This document shows, piece by piece, positions 53,969 to 63,700 of a DNA stretch of 64,000 nucleotides; within the stretch, counting starts at the first letter, position 1; each line of letters starts with the position of its first letter. The notes under the pieces were generated by a model, which had not been told where the DNA came from, ran no database searches, and worked only from the letters and a program-made list of their open reading frames with translations. This DNA comes from Myxococcus landrumus (GTDB lineage Bacteria > Myxococcota > Myxococcia > Myxococcales > Myxococcaceae): positions 401,001 through 465,000 of the forward strand of contig NZ_CP071091.1 in NCBI RefSeq assembly GCF_017301635.1, written 5' to 3'. Position numbers and translations under genes: made by a program.

Positions 53969-54502
53969 TCAGAAGTGACCGCCGAGCCCCAGCACGGCGC
54001 GGTCCTGGACCACGCCCATGGATGGGGCCAGTCCGAGCGGGAGGCCGAATTGTCCCTTGCGGGAGTCCCTGGGCGAGCGCGGGCGGCTGAGCTCACCGCT
54101 GAGGTCGTCGGTGTCCGAGTCGGCGACGAGTCCGAGATAACCCAACCCCAGGCCCGCGCCCACCACGAGGCCCGTGAGGATGCTGCGCTGGCAGAAGTCG
54201 TCGTTCGTGTAGTCGGCGGCGCAGGCGGTGATGCCCGTGACGAGCCCCACGCCGGTGAGAATCAGGGGCACCAGCCACACATGCATGGGGATGCCGTCCT
54301 CGGATTCACCCATGTCGATGTTGAAGGCGCGCGGGCGGCTGGCTTCGGACCGGGCTCGATGGGAGGCGGAGGCCCGCTCTCGCAGACGGGCGAGCTGGAG
54401 GCCCTGGGCGAAGTCGAGTGCGCGGGGTTGCGCGGCCAGGACGGCGCCGGGCGTGGCGAGCCAGAGACAGAGCCCGAGGACTGCGGGGACAGAGGTCTTC
54501 AT
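53969..54502 (-). CDS. Exported small membrane protein of unknown function
   Basis: A 177-residue protein with a signal peptide (VPAVLGLCLWLATPGAVLA, cleavage near AQP), a charged Arg-rich segment, then two hydrophobic helices: HVWLVPLILTGVGLVTGITA and ILTGLVVGAGLGLGYLGLVA. Cys residues lie between them (CAADYTNDDFC). The C-terminal tail is Ser/Arg-rich and polar. Probably inserted in the inner or outer membrane. No domain recognised. It lies between the fadA and folD genes on the same strand, probably with its own promoter. Confidence 0.6.
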   Translation of the reverse strand: MKTSVPAVLGLCLWLATPGAVLAAQPRALDFAQGLQLARLRERASASHRARSEASRPRAFNIDMGESEDGIPMHVWLVPLILTGVGLVTGITACAADYTNDDFCQRSILTGLVVGAGLGLGYLGLVADSDTDDLSGELSRPRSPRDSRKGQFGLPLGLAPSMGVVQDRAVLGLGGHF

Positions 54503-54645
54503 GTGGGGGACGTCCAGGAGGCGGCGCGGACCGGCCCCGCGCGCCGGGCGGAAACGTGCGCATTTCGACAGAAATGCCGCCCCTGTATTCACCCCGATTC
54601 CAGATTTTCTGCGCAAGGGCCCGGGAGGCCCTCTGGCGCCCTTCG

Positions 54646-55542
54646 TTACGGCGTCTTTCCGGCGCGAGCCTGGAGCGACTGTCGCGCGGACTGGATCGTG
54701 TTCGCCAGGAGCATGGTGATGGTCATCGGGCCCACGCCGCCGGGGACGGGGGTGATGGCCGCGGCGACCTGGCTGACGGCGTCGAAGTCCACGTCGCCCA
54801 CCATCCGGTAGCCCCGGGGCGAGTCCGTGTCCGCGACGCGGTTCTGTCCCACGTCGATGACGACGACGCCGGGCTTCACCATGTCCGCGGTGATGAGGTT
54901 CTGCTTGCCCACGGCGACGATGAGGATGTCCGCCTGCCGCGTGAAGGAGGCCAGGTCGGGCGTGTGGCGGTGGGTGATGGTGACGGTGGCGTCCGGGCCG
55001 GGCGCCATCAGCAGGGACGCCAGGGGCTTGCTGACGATGAGGCTGCGTCCCACGATGACCACGTGCTTGCCGCGCGTGGAGATGTCCTCCCGGCGCAGCA
55101 TCTCCATGATGCCCGCGGGGGTGCAGGGCACGAAGGCGCGCGGGTCTCCGACGAAGGCCAGGCCCGCGTTGCGCGGGTGGAAGCCGTCCACGTCCTTGTC
55201 CGGGTGGATGTGCTCGAGCACGGCCTTGTAGGGCAGGTGCGCGGGGAGCGGGAGCTGCACCAGGATGCCGTGGACCGACGCGTCGGCGTTGAGCCGGTCG
55301 ATGGCGGCGAACAGGTCCTCGGTGGAGACAGCCTCGGGCAGGTGGAGCGTCTGCCCCTTCATGCCCAGCGCCTCGCACGCGCGTGTCTTGCTCGACACAT
55401 AGGCCTGGCTCGCCGGGTTGTTGCCCACGAGCACCACGGAGAGTCCCGGGGTGACGCCCTGGGCCTGGAGGTCCGCGACCTGCTGGGCCATCTCGGCCCG
55501 CATCACCCGGCTGATTTCGGTTCCATCAATGTTCCGCGCCAT
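54646..55542 (-). CDS. folD: Bifunctional methylenetetrahydrofolate dehydrogenase/cyclohydrolase
   Basis: A 298-residue FolD, interconverting 5,10-methylene-, 5,10-methenyl- and 10-formyl-THF with NADP. Motifs: substrate-site region GLSVVLVGNNPASQAYVSSK with the catalytic Lys, KDVDGFHPRNAG, NADP motif VVIVGRSLIVSKPLASLL, and PGGVGPMTITMLLANT at the C terminus. ATG at 55542 has GGAGG close upstream. It lies downstream of ahcY on the same strand, and both serve one-carbon metabolism, though a strong hairpin separates them. Confidence 0.96.
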   Translation of the reverse strand: MARNIDGTEISRVMRAEMAQQVADLQAQGVTPGLSVVLVGNNPASQAYVSSKTRACEALGMKGQTLHLPEAVSTEDLFAAIDRLNADASVHGILVQLPLPAHLPYKAVLEHIHPDKDVDGFHPRNAGLAFVGDPRAFVPCTPAGIMEMLRREDISTRGKHVVIVGRSLIVSKPLASLLMAPGPDATVTITHRHTPDLASFTRQADILIVAVGKQNLITADMVKPGVVVIDVGQNRVADTDSPRGYRMVGDVDFDAVSQVAAAITPVPGGVGPMTITMLLANTIQSARQSLQARAGKTP

Positions 55543-55594
55543 GGGGGCCTCCATACGCCATCCGTCGGGGCTTGCCGCGCTCTTTCTGGGCGGA

Positions 55595-55627
55595 ACGCCC
55601 CCCGGACCACAAGTGTCCAGGGGGCGT
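55595..55627 (-). terminator. Strong hairpin after ahcY
   Basis: ACGCCCCC (55595-55602) pairs with GGGGGCGT (55620-55627), enclosing an inner GGAC/GTCC stem. It lies just after the ahcY stop on the minus strand and before folD. A good terminator candidate although T-poor. Confidence 0.6.
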
Positions 55628-55637
55628 GGGAGGAGGC

Positions 55638-57068
55638 CTAGTAGCGGTAGGTCTCCTGCTTGTACGGGCCGCTCTTCTTGACGCCGATGTACGAGGCCTG
55701 CTCCTCGCTCAGCTCCGTGAGCTGGGCGTTGAGCTTCTTGAGCTGGAGGCGGGCGACCTTCTCGTCCAGGTGCTTGGGCAGCACGTACACCTTGCCCACC
55801 TGGTACTTGTCGCTGTGCGAGTACAGCTCAATCTGCGCGATGGTCTGGTTCGCGAAGGAGCTGGACATCACGTAGCTGGGGTGGCCCGTGCCGCAGCCCA
55901 GGTTCACCAACCGGCCCTTGGCGAGCAGGATGATGCGCTTGTTGTCCGGGAAGATGACGTGGTCGACCTGGGGCTTGATCTCCTCCCACTTGTACTTCTC
56001 CAGGGAGGCGACCTCGATCTCATTGTCGAAGTGACCGATGTTGCACACGATGGCCTGGTCCTTCATCCGCGCCATGTGGTCGTGGGTGATGACGCTCTTG
56101 TTGCCCGTGGCCGTGACGAAGATGTCGGCCTTGTCCGCGGCGTAGTCCATGGTGACGACGCGGAAGCCCTCCATCGCGGCCTGGAGCGCGCAGATGGGGT
56201 CGATCTCCGTCACCCACACCTGGGCGGACAGCGCGCGCAGCGCCTGGGCGGAGCCCTTGCCCACGTCGCCATAGCCCGCGACGACGGCGATCTTGCCGGC
56301 GATCATCACGTCCGTGGCGCGCTTGATGCCGTCCACCAGCGACTCACGGCAACCGTACAGGTTGTCGAACTTGCTCTTCGTCACGCTGTCGTTGACGTTG
56401 ATGGCGCGGAAGAGCAGCGTGCCCTTGTTGGACATCTCCTGGAGGCGGTGGACACCCGTCGTCGTCTCCTCGGTGACGCCCATGATCTTGGCCGCCTTGC
56501 GGGTGTACCAGGTGGCGTCCTCGGCCAGCTTCGCCTTGATGGAGGCGTAGAGCTCCCGCTCCTCCTCGCTCGTGGGGTTGGCGATGACGCTGAGGTCCTT
56601 CTCCGCGCGCTTGCCCAGGTGCATGAGCAGCGTCGCGTCGCCGCCGTCATCCAGAATCATGTTCGGGCCCTCGTGGTCGCTGCCAGCGGGGCCGAACTCG
56701 AAGATGCGGTGGGTGAAGTCCCAGTACTCCTTGAGCGTCTCACCCTTGTGGGCGAACACCGGGGTGCCGTTGGCGACGAGCGCGGCGGCGGCGTGGTCCT
56801 GGGTGGAGAAGATGTTGCACGAGGCCCAACGCACCTGGGCGCCGAGCGCCTGGAGGGTCTCCACCAGCACGGCCGTCTGGATGGTCATGTGCAGGGAGCC
56901 GGTGACGCGCGCGCCCTTGAGGGGCTGCTGCTTGGCGTACTCCTCGCGGATGGCCATGAGCGCGGGCATCTCGCTCTCGGCGATCTTGATCTCCTTGCGT
57001 CCCCACCCGGCGAGCGAGAGGTCGGCGACGGCGTGGTCCTTCTTCTGGTGCGGAGTGACAGCGGTCAT
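55638..57068 (-). CDS. ahcY: Adenosylhomocysteinase (S-adenosyl-L-homocysteine hydrolase)
   Basis: A 476-residue NAD-containing enzyme splitting S-adenosylhomocysteine into adenosine and homocysteine, relieving product inhibition of methyltransferases. Motifs: [36 protein letters not shown], the NAD loop [17 protein letters not shown] (about 260-276), [10 protein letters not shown] and the C-terminal YKQETYRY (Lys/Tyr tail). It has the insertion typical of longer bacterial forms. ATG at 57068 was chosen because GGAG lies upstream and the SAH riboswitch lies farther upstream; a longer frame reading through the riboswitch is not real. Confidence 0.97.
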   Translation of the reverse strand: MTAVTPHQKKDHAVADLSLAGWGRKEIKIAESEMPALMAIREEYAKQQPLKGARVTGSLHMTIQTAVLVETLQALGAQVRWASCNIFSTQDHAAAALVANGTPVFAHKGETLKEYWDFTHRIFEFGPAGSDHEGPNMILDDGGDATLLMHLGKRAEKDLSVIANPTSEEERELYASIKAKLAEDATWYTRKAAKIMGVTEETTTGVHRLQEMSNKGTLLFRAINVNDSVTKSKFDNLYGCRESLVDGIKRATDVMIAGKIAVVAGYGDVGKGSAQALRALSAQVWVTEIDPICALQAAMEGFRVVTMDYAADKADIFVTATGNKSVITHDHMARMKDQAIVCNIGHFDNEIEVASLEKYKWEEIKPQVDHVIFPDNKRIILLAKGRLVNLGCGTGHPSYVMSSSFANQTIAQIELYSHSDKYQVGKVYVLPKHLDEKVARLQLKKLNAQLTELSEEQASYIGVKKSGPYKQETYRY

Positions 57069-57158
57069 GACAGAGGCTCCTGATTGAGGTCGCGTGGCGC
57101 TTCGTACGAGGACCCGGCGAGCCGTGGCAAGCGGTCTCACCCTCGCAAGCAGCGCGTA

Positions 57159-57226
57159 CAGGTGAGTGCCGTTGGGACAATCCGCTTCGAGCCTGGGGCT
57201 TGGGGCCTCGCAACACTCCTCGAAGT
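57159..57226 (-). ncRNA. S-adenosylhomocysteine (SAH) riboswitch
   Basis: On the minus strand the leader reads CGAGGAGTGTTGCGA, a short insert, CCAGGCTCG, then CAACGGCACTCAC. This matches the SAH-riboswitch core CGAGGAGNGNUGCRA-CCAGGCUCG-CAACGGCNCUCAC. P1 is CGAG/CTCG, with the longer outer arm CTTCGAG/CTCGAAG; the 3' CAACGGCACTC can pair with GAGTGTTG in the pseudoknot. It sits about 90 nt before the ahcY ATG, the classical place. SAH binding is expected to raise ahcY expression. Recognised by pattern; not scored with a covariance model. Confidence 0.88.
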
Positions 57227-57727
57227 CGCGGGCGAAACTACGGGAAGCCCCGGCGAATTTCAAAGGGAGATTGCCCCCCAGGGGGAGGAGCTGACGACCT
57301 GTGGACGCCTACACGGGGGCCGCCGGTGGGAGAGGGGGAAGGGGGCGCGGTGGCCCCTCGTCGGGTGGGAGCCCTCGGGACCGGACGGCCCCTGGCCCTC
57401 GTGTCCAGGCCCGCGCGCGGGCGGAGGCGCGCCAGCGGCCCGCACGATGGCAATCAATGTCATCCCCGATGCATCGATGATGTCCGGAAGGTGCCGGGCA
57501 ATGTCTTGCATTGGATGGCGCCGGGAGTCCGTGGATGGGGGCGGGTGGTGGTGTTTCAAGTGTGAGTGATTGGATGGCGTGCGGGTCGGGAGTGCTCTGG
57601 GGAAGTCAGTTCTCCGAGGCTTTGTCCTGGAGCGCACAAGGGTAAGACGGGTTGATGAGAGTAGTCTGGGATTGCCTCGCGCCGGGGAGTACAGGACTCA
57701 GCCTGTCTGGCTGTCGCGAGGCTGCGA
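57227..57727. other. Divergent intergenic region between ahcY and the PKS gene
   Basis: About 500 bp with no convincing gene on either strand. Short frames (for example on the minus strand, 57260-57637) are Pro/Arg/His-rich and lack a Shine-Dalgarno. It must contain the ahcY promoter and the PKS promoter. No clear boxes found. GAGG lies shortly before the PKS ATG. Confidence 0.35.
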
Positions 57728-60700
57728 ATGGATATGGATGCGTGTCGCGCGGGGGAGCTGCGGGAATGGCTCGTGGCTCGAATCTCCTCGTTGCTTGGAA
57801 TCTCGGCACATGAGGTGACACCCGCGACGTCATTCTTCCAGCAGGGCGTGGAATCCCTGACGGCGCTCAAGCTGGTGACGTCGTTGTCGCAGTGGCTGGG
57901 AAAGCCACTCCCGCCGACGCTCCTCTGGGAATACCCGACGCTGGAGGAGCTGGTCGCGCACCTGTCACGGGGAGAGGGGCCCGTGGCTCGAAGCGCGCCA
58001 CGGCCGCTGGAGCCCGGGGCCGATGAGCCCATGGCCCTGGTGGGCCTGGCCTGCCGGTTTCCCTCGGCGCCGGATGCCCGGGCGTTCTGGAGTGTGCTCG
58101 AGGCTGGGGCGGACTGCGTGACGCCCCCGCCTCGTGCCCGGGAGGGCCTGCATCTGGAGGGGGCGTTTCTCGCGGACGTCGAGCACTTCGATGCGGACTT
58201 CTTCGGCATCTCGCCGAGGGAAGCGGGGCAGATGGACCCGCAGCAGCGCCTGTTGCTGGAGCTGTCATGGGAGGCCCTGGAGGATGCGGGGCTCTCGCCG
58301 CGCACCCTCCGAGGCTCCCGGACAGGAGTCTTTACAGGCCTCGTCTGGCGCGACTACGCGGACCTCCAGTCGCTCCAGGGTGCGTCACCCTTGCTCCATA
58401 CCTGCACCGGGCATGCGGGGAGCATCGCCGCGAACCGCGTCTCCTATTTCCTGGGGTTGGAGGGCCCGAGCCTCGCCATCGACACGGCGTGTTCGTCTTC
58501 GCTGGTGGCGCTCCACGAGGCGTGCCGGAGCCTGCGGGCGGGGGAGTCGACCTTGGCGCTCGTGGGGGGCGTCCAGCTCAACCTGTCGCCGCGCACGTAC
58601 TCGGCCGTGTCGGCCTTTGGCGCGCTCGCGCCAGATGGACGGTGCAAGACGTTCGACGCGAGGGCGAACGGGTATGGGCGAGGCGAGGGGGCGGGGGTCG
58701 TCGTGCTCAAGCCGCTGTCTCGAGCGCTCGTGGACGGCGACTCCATCTACTGCCTCATCCGAGGCAGCGCGGTGAACAACGACGGGGCCAGCAATGGATT
58801 GACGGCCCCGAGCCCGAAGGCCCAGGAGCGGCTGCTGCGCGATGCCTATGCCTCCGCTGGCATCGACCCCAGTCAGGTGCAGTACGTGGAGCTGCACGGC
58901 ACGGGCACACCCCTGGGCGACCCCATCGAGGCACGTGCGCTGGGCGCCGTCCTGGGGGATTCGCGTGCGCCGGAGCGGCCCCTGCGTGTGGGGTCGGTGA
59001 AGACGAACATCGGACATCTGGAGGCGGCGGCCGGAGTCGCGGGACTCATCAAGGTGGCGCTGGCCATCCGGCATCAGCGGCTTCCACCCAGCATCCACTT
59101 CGAGCAGCCCAATCCGCACATTCCCTTCAAGGCGCTGCGGCTCGAGATGCAGACCGGGCTGACCTCCTGGCCCAGGCCCGAGTCCCCCGCGCTGGCGGGC
59201 ATCAGCTCGTTTGGCTTTGGCGGCACCAACTGCCACGTCATCGTCGAGGAGCACCGCCTCCCGCCGCGTCCGGAGGTGGTGCGGGCCCCGCGTCCGGAGC
59301 GCGCGGAGCCCCCGAAGGTCGCGTTCGTCTTCGCGGGTGCGGGCGCGGCGTGGTGGGGGATGGGCCGGGAGCTGATGGGTACCGAGCCTGTCTTTCGCGC
59401 CCGCTTCGAGGCCTGCGACGCGGTGTTCCAGCCGCTCGGAGGGTGGTCGCTCGTGGAGGCGCTCTTCGCGCCTCGGGCCCGCGCGGGCTTCGAGCGGGGA
59501 GAGGTGCAGCTCCCGCTCGTCCTCGCATTCCAGCTCTCGCTCGTGGCGCTGTGGAGGGAGCGGGGCATCGAGCCGGACGCGGTGGTGGGCTACAGCGTCG
59601 GCGAGTGGGCGGCGGCGCACGTGGCGGGGATTCTCTCGCTGGAGGAGGTCTTCGCGCTCGCGCACCACTACATCCAGGTGCAGCGCGGCGTCTCCGGCGA
59701 CGTGGGCATGGGCGTGGTGGGCTTGCCGGCCAACGACGTGTCCGAGCGCCTGGGGTCCTTCGCGGGCCGCATCGCGATTGCGTCCGAGAACAGCCCTGTG
59801 TCCACGGGACTGGGGGGAGAGCGCGCGGCGCTACAGGAGTTCACCGCGCGGCTGGCGGCGGAAGAGGTCTTCGCCCGGACGGTGGAGATCGACTTCTGCG
59901 CCCACATTCCCCAGGTCGAGCCCCTCCAGCAGCGCTTCGTCGATGCATGTCCGGAGCTGAAGCCGCTGCCGGGGCGCATCCCCATGATGTCGACGGTGAC
60001 CGGCGGCTTCGTCGATGGCCTGTCGCTGGGCCCGTCCTACTGGGCGGACAACTTTCGTCAGCCCGTCCGGTTCGCGTCGGCGGTGAAGGCGCTGCTCGAG
60101 AGCGGGCACGAGGTGTTCCTCGACGTCAATCCGCACCCTCTCCATGCGCGCTCCATCGAGGAGAACCTCGGAGACCTCAGAGGTCGAGTGGAGGTCATCG
60201 CGAGCCTGCGGCGCGGCGAGCCGTCCTCGGACACGCTGCATCGCGCACTCACGGCGCTCGTGGAGCGAGGCTGTGGGGCGCGCGCGCCGGGCGCCTCGGA
60301 TGAAGGCCCCGCGGAGTTGTTCGTCCTCTCCGCGAAGACGGAGCCGGCGCTGCTCGAACAGGCGCGGCGGACCGCGGGATGGCTTCGCGAGGAGCACGGG
60401 GCCTCGCTGTCGGACGTCTGCCTCACCTCGGGACTGCGGCGCGACCACCATGAGCACCGGCTGTCCCTGGTCGCGAGCTCACGACGCGCATTGGCCGAGG
60501 GACTGGAGGCGTTCGCGCGGAAGGAGCCCTTGGGGCTCCCCTGGGGCCAGGGAACGATTCGCCCGGGCGAGGCCCGACCGGTGGGCTTCGTGTTCTCGGG
60601 CCAGGGCAGCTTCCCGCTCGGAGAGAGCGCCAGGTTGTGGAACGAAGAGCCCTGCTTCCGGGCGAGCTTCGAGCGCTGTGAGAAGGCCTTCCGTGCGGAG

Positions 60701-63700
60701 ACCGGGGCATCGCTCCTCCCGTTGCTCCAGGCCGAGCGCGTCGGTTCGGGCCCTCCGCGAACCGAGGTCGAGCAGCCCTTGTTGTTCGCGTTCCAGGTGT
60801 CGCTCGCCGCGCTCTGGTCCGAGTGGGGCATCCGCCCGGATGCCGTGGTGGGGCACAGCGTGGGCGAAGTCACGGCGGCGCATGTCGCGGGTGCGCTGTC
60901 GCTCGACGAGGCCATGGCCCTGGTGGTGGCGCGGGGGCGCTTGATGGGCCGCATCGCGGGACGGGGCGCTATGGCGACCGTGAGCGCTTCCGTCGAGGTG
61001 CTTGAGCCTCTCATCGCTGCCCATGGGGGCTCGCTGGAGATCGCCGGGGTGAACGGGCCCGTGGACGTCGTTGTCTCGGGGACTCACGCGTCGTTGGAGT
61101 CGCTGCGCGACAGCCTCCAGCAACGCGGGCTGCGCGTGCGCCTCCTGAACGTCGACTACGCCTTCCACTGCGCACAGTTGGATGAGCACCTGGACGCGCT
61201 CGACGACTGCACGCGGACCCTCCGTCCCAAGGCCCTGTCGATTCCGCTCTATTCGACGGTGAGCGGAGGCCGCATCTCCGGGATGGAGCTGGGTGCGGCC
61301 CATTGGCGAGCGAACATCCGGCGGCGTGTCCTGTTCTCGCCCGCGGTCCGGGCGATGCTCGTGGATGGCGTCCGGACCTTCGTGGAGCTGGCGCCGCACC
61401 CGGTGTTGTCGCAGCCGCTGAGCCGGACGCTGGAGTCCTCGGGCATCGAGGGCACCACGGGGCTGTTCTCCACGCGCCGCGACCGGCCGCCACGCACCAC
61501 GTTGCTGGCGGCGCTGGGGACACTCCATACGCTGGGGCGTGAGCCCGCGTGGAAGGGCCTCTTTCCTCAAGGCGGACGGCGGGCCGCGCTGCCGACCTAT
61601 GCCTGGCAACGCGAGCGCCATTGGTTCGATGCCGCGCGCTCCCGCCGCATGCTGGACCGCAGGGCGGACACCCCCGCGGGGGAGGTGGTGTTCGAGTCCC
61701 GGTTGCGCGCGGGCGACGAGGGACTGCTCGGAGACCACCGGCTGTATGGGACGGTGGTGGTCGCGGGCGCCTTCATGGTCGGCATGGTGCTCGACGCAGC
61801 CAGGGAGCTGTGGGGGGCGGCCGCGTGCTCCGTGCGCGACGTGTCGTTCCTGAGCTCCATCGTCCTCGCGGACTCGGAGGAGCGGGTCTTCCAGGTGGCC
61901 ATCACGGCGGGAGGCGACTTCCGGGTGTCGACGCGTCTCGCGCGCGAGGACTCGGATTGGAGCCTCCACGCAGAGGGCCGGCTCGTGCGCGAGGAGGCCA
62001 GCACGACCTCCAGCACGTCGGAGGACGCCTCGGTCATCGAGGCACGCCTCCAGGCCGTCGCGTCCATCGAGCGGTTCCATGAAGGGATTGCCCAGCAGGG
62101 GCTCGGCCTGGGGCCCCGGTTCCGCTGGCTCGAGGCCTTGTTCCACGGCGAGCGAGAGGCGTTCGGTCGATTGCGCCCGCCACAACCAGGCGATGACGTC
62201 GGTGCGTACCGCCTGCATCCGGGGCTCCTCGACTCGTGCTTCCAGGTGCTTGGCGCGGTGGCGGGGTTCGCCTCCATCGAAGGGCTGGCCTTCGTTCCCA
62301 TGGGCATCCAGCACTTCGCCTTGCACGGAGAAGGGCTCCCTCGCTTCTGTCACCTGGTCCTTCGCAGTGGCTCGGGCGCGGCCGATGAGACCTCGAAGGT
62401 CGACCTTCGAATGTTCGATGTCTCGGGTGGACTGGTGGCGGAGGTCACTGGGCTCGCCATCCGCCGTGCGCCTCGCGAGGTCATCCTGCGGCGCGATGGG
62501 GCGCGGCCCACCTTGTCCCTCCGCGTGGAGTGGCGGGCCCAGCCGCTGGCCCCCGCGACTTCGCCCACCTCCTGGGTGATTCTCGCGGACCAGGGGGGAT
62601 GGGCCGCCCGGCTCGCGCGTGAGCTCGTGTCCCAGGGGGGACGCGCGGAGGTGTTGGGGCCCGACGCCGTGGCGACGGGACTGGGGGCTCGGCTCGACGC
62701 GCTGGCCCCAGCGGCTCTCGGCGTGGCCGACCTCCGGGGGCTCGATGTGTCCGCGCCGCTCGACCTGCTTCAGCGGGGAACCGAGCTCGTGCGGCTCCTG
62801 GTGTCGCGGGGTGAGAGCCGTCCTCCCCGCCTCGTGGTCGTGACTCGCGGCGCTCAAGCGACGGGGGCCGAGGCGAAGGATGCGCCGCTCTCCCCCGAAC
62901 TGGCCACCGTGTGGGGGTTGGGACACGTCGTCGCGCTCGAACACCCCGAGCTGCGGTGTGTGCGCGTGGACCTCGACCCCACCGAAGGGTCCGAGGACCT
63001 GGCCCGGCTCGCAGCCGAGCTGCTGTCTCCAGGAGAAGAGGACCGGATTGCCTTCCGGGCGGGGGCGCGACTCGTGGCTCGGCTCGCACGCACACGGCTT
63101 CCCTCGGGAGTCGCACCAGTGCGGTTCTCGGAGTCCGCCACGTACCTCGTGACGGGCGGATGGGGCGGACTCGGGCTCGAGGTCGCCCGATGGATGGTCG
63201 ACCGGGGCGCGCGTCACGTCCTGCTCATGGGGCGAAGCGAGCCGGGGTTGGCGGCGCTGGAGCGCATCGAGTCGCTGCGAGCCACGGGGGCCCAGGTGGT
63301 CATCGCGCGGGGCGATGTGGCGGAAGGGGAGGACGTGGCGAGGGTCCTCGAGACCTGCCGTGCGTCGATGCCACCCTTGCGCGGCGTCGTGCACGCGGCG
63401 GGAGTCCTCGACGACGGCCTGCTGACACATCAAAGCCGTGAGCGCATGGCGCGTGTCCTGGCGCCGAAGGTCCAGGGCGCCTTGAACCTCCACCTGGAGA
63501 CGCTCTCGTCGCCGCTCGACTTCTTCGTCTTCTTCTCCTCCATCAGCGCGGTCATGGGGTCCGCGGGGCAGGTCGGCTATGCCGCGGCCAACGCCTATCT
63601 GGACACCCTGGCGCACCAGCGGCGGGCCCGGGGACTCAAGGCCACGAGCATCAACTGGGGGCCCTGGGCCGAGGTCGGCATGGCGGCTCGGCTCCCCGAG

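Noticed and set aside
57069-57263. N-terminal extension of ahcY
   Set aside because: The stretch contains the SAH riboswitch and standard enzymes start near 57068.
57260-57637. Small minus-strand ORF between ahcY and the PKS
   Set aside because: Pro/Arg/His-rich translation, no Shine-Dalgarno, no recognisable fold; typical of GC-rich noncoding DNA.
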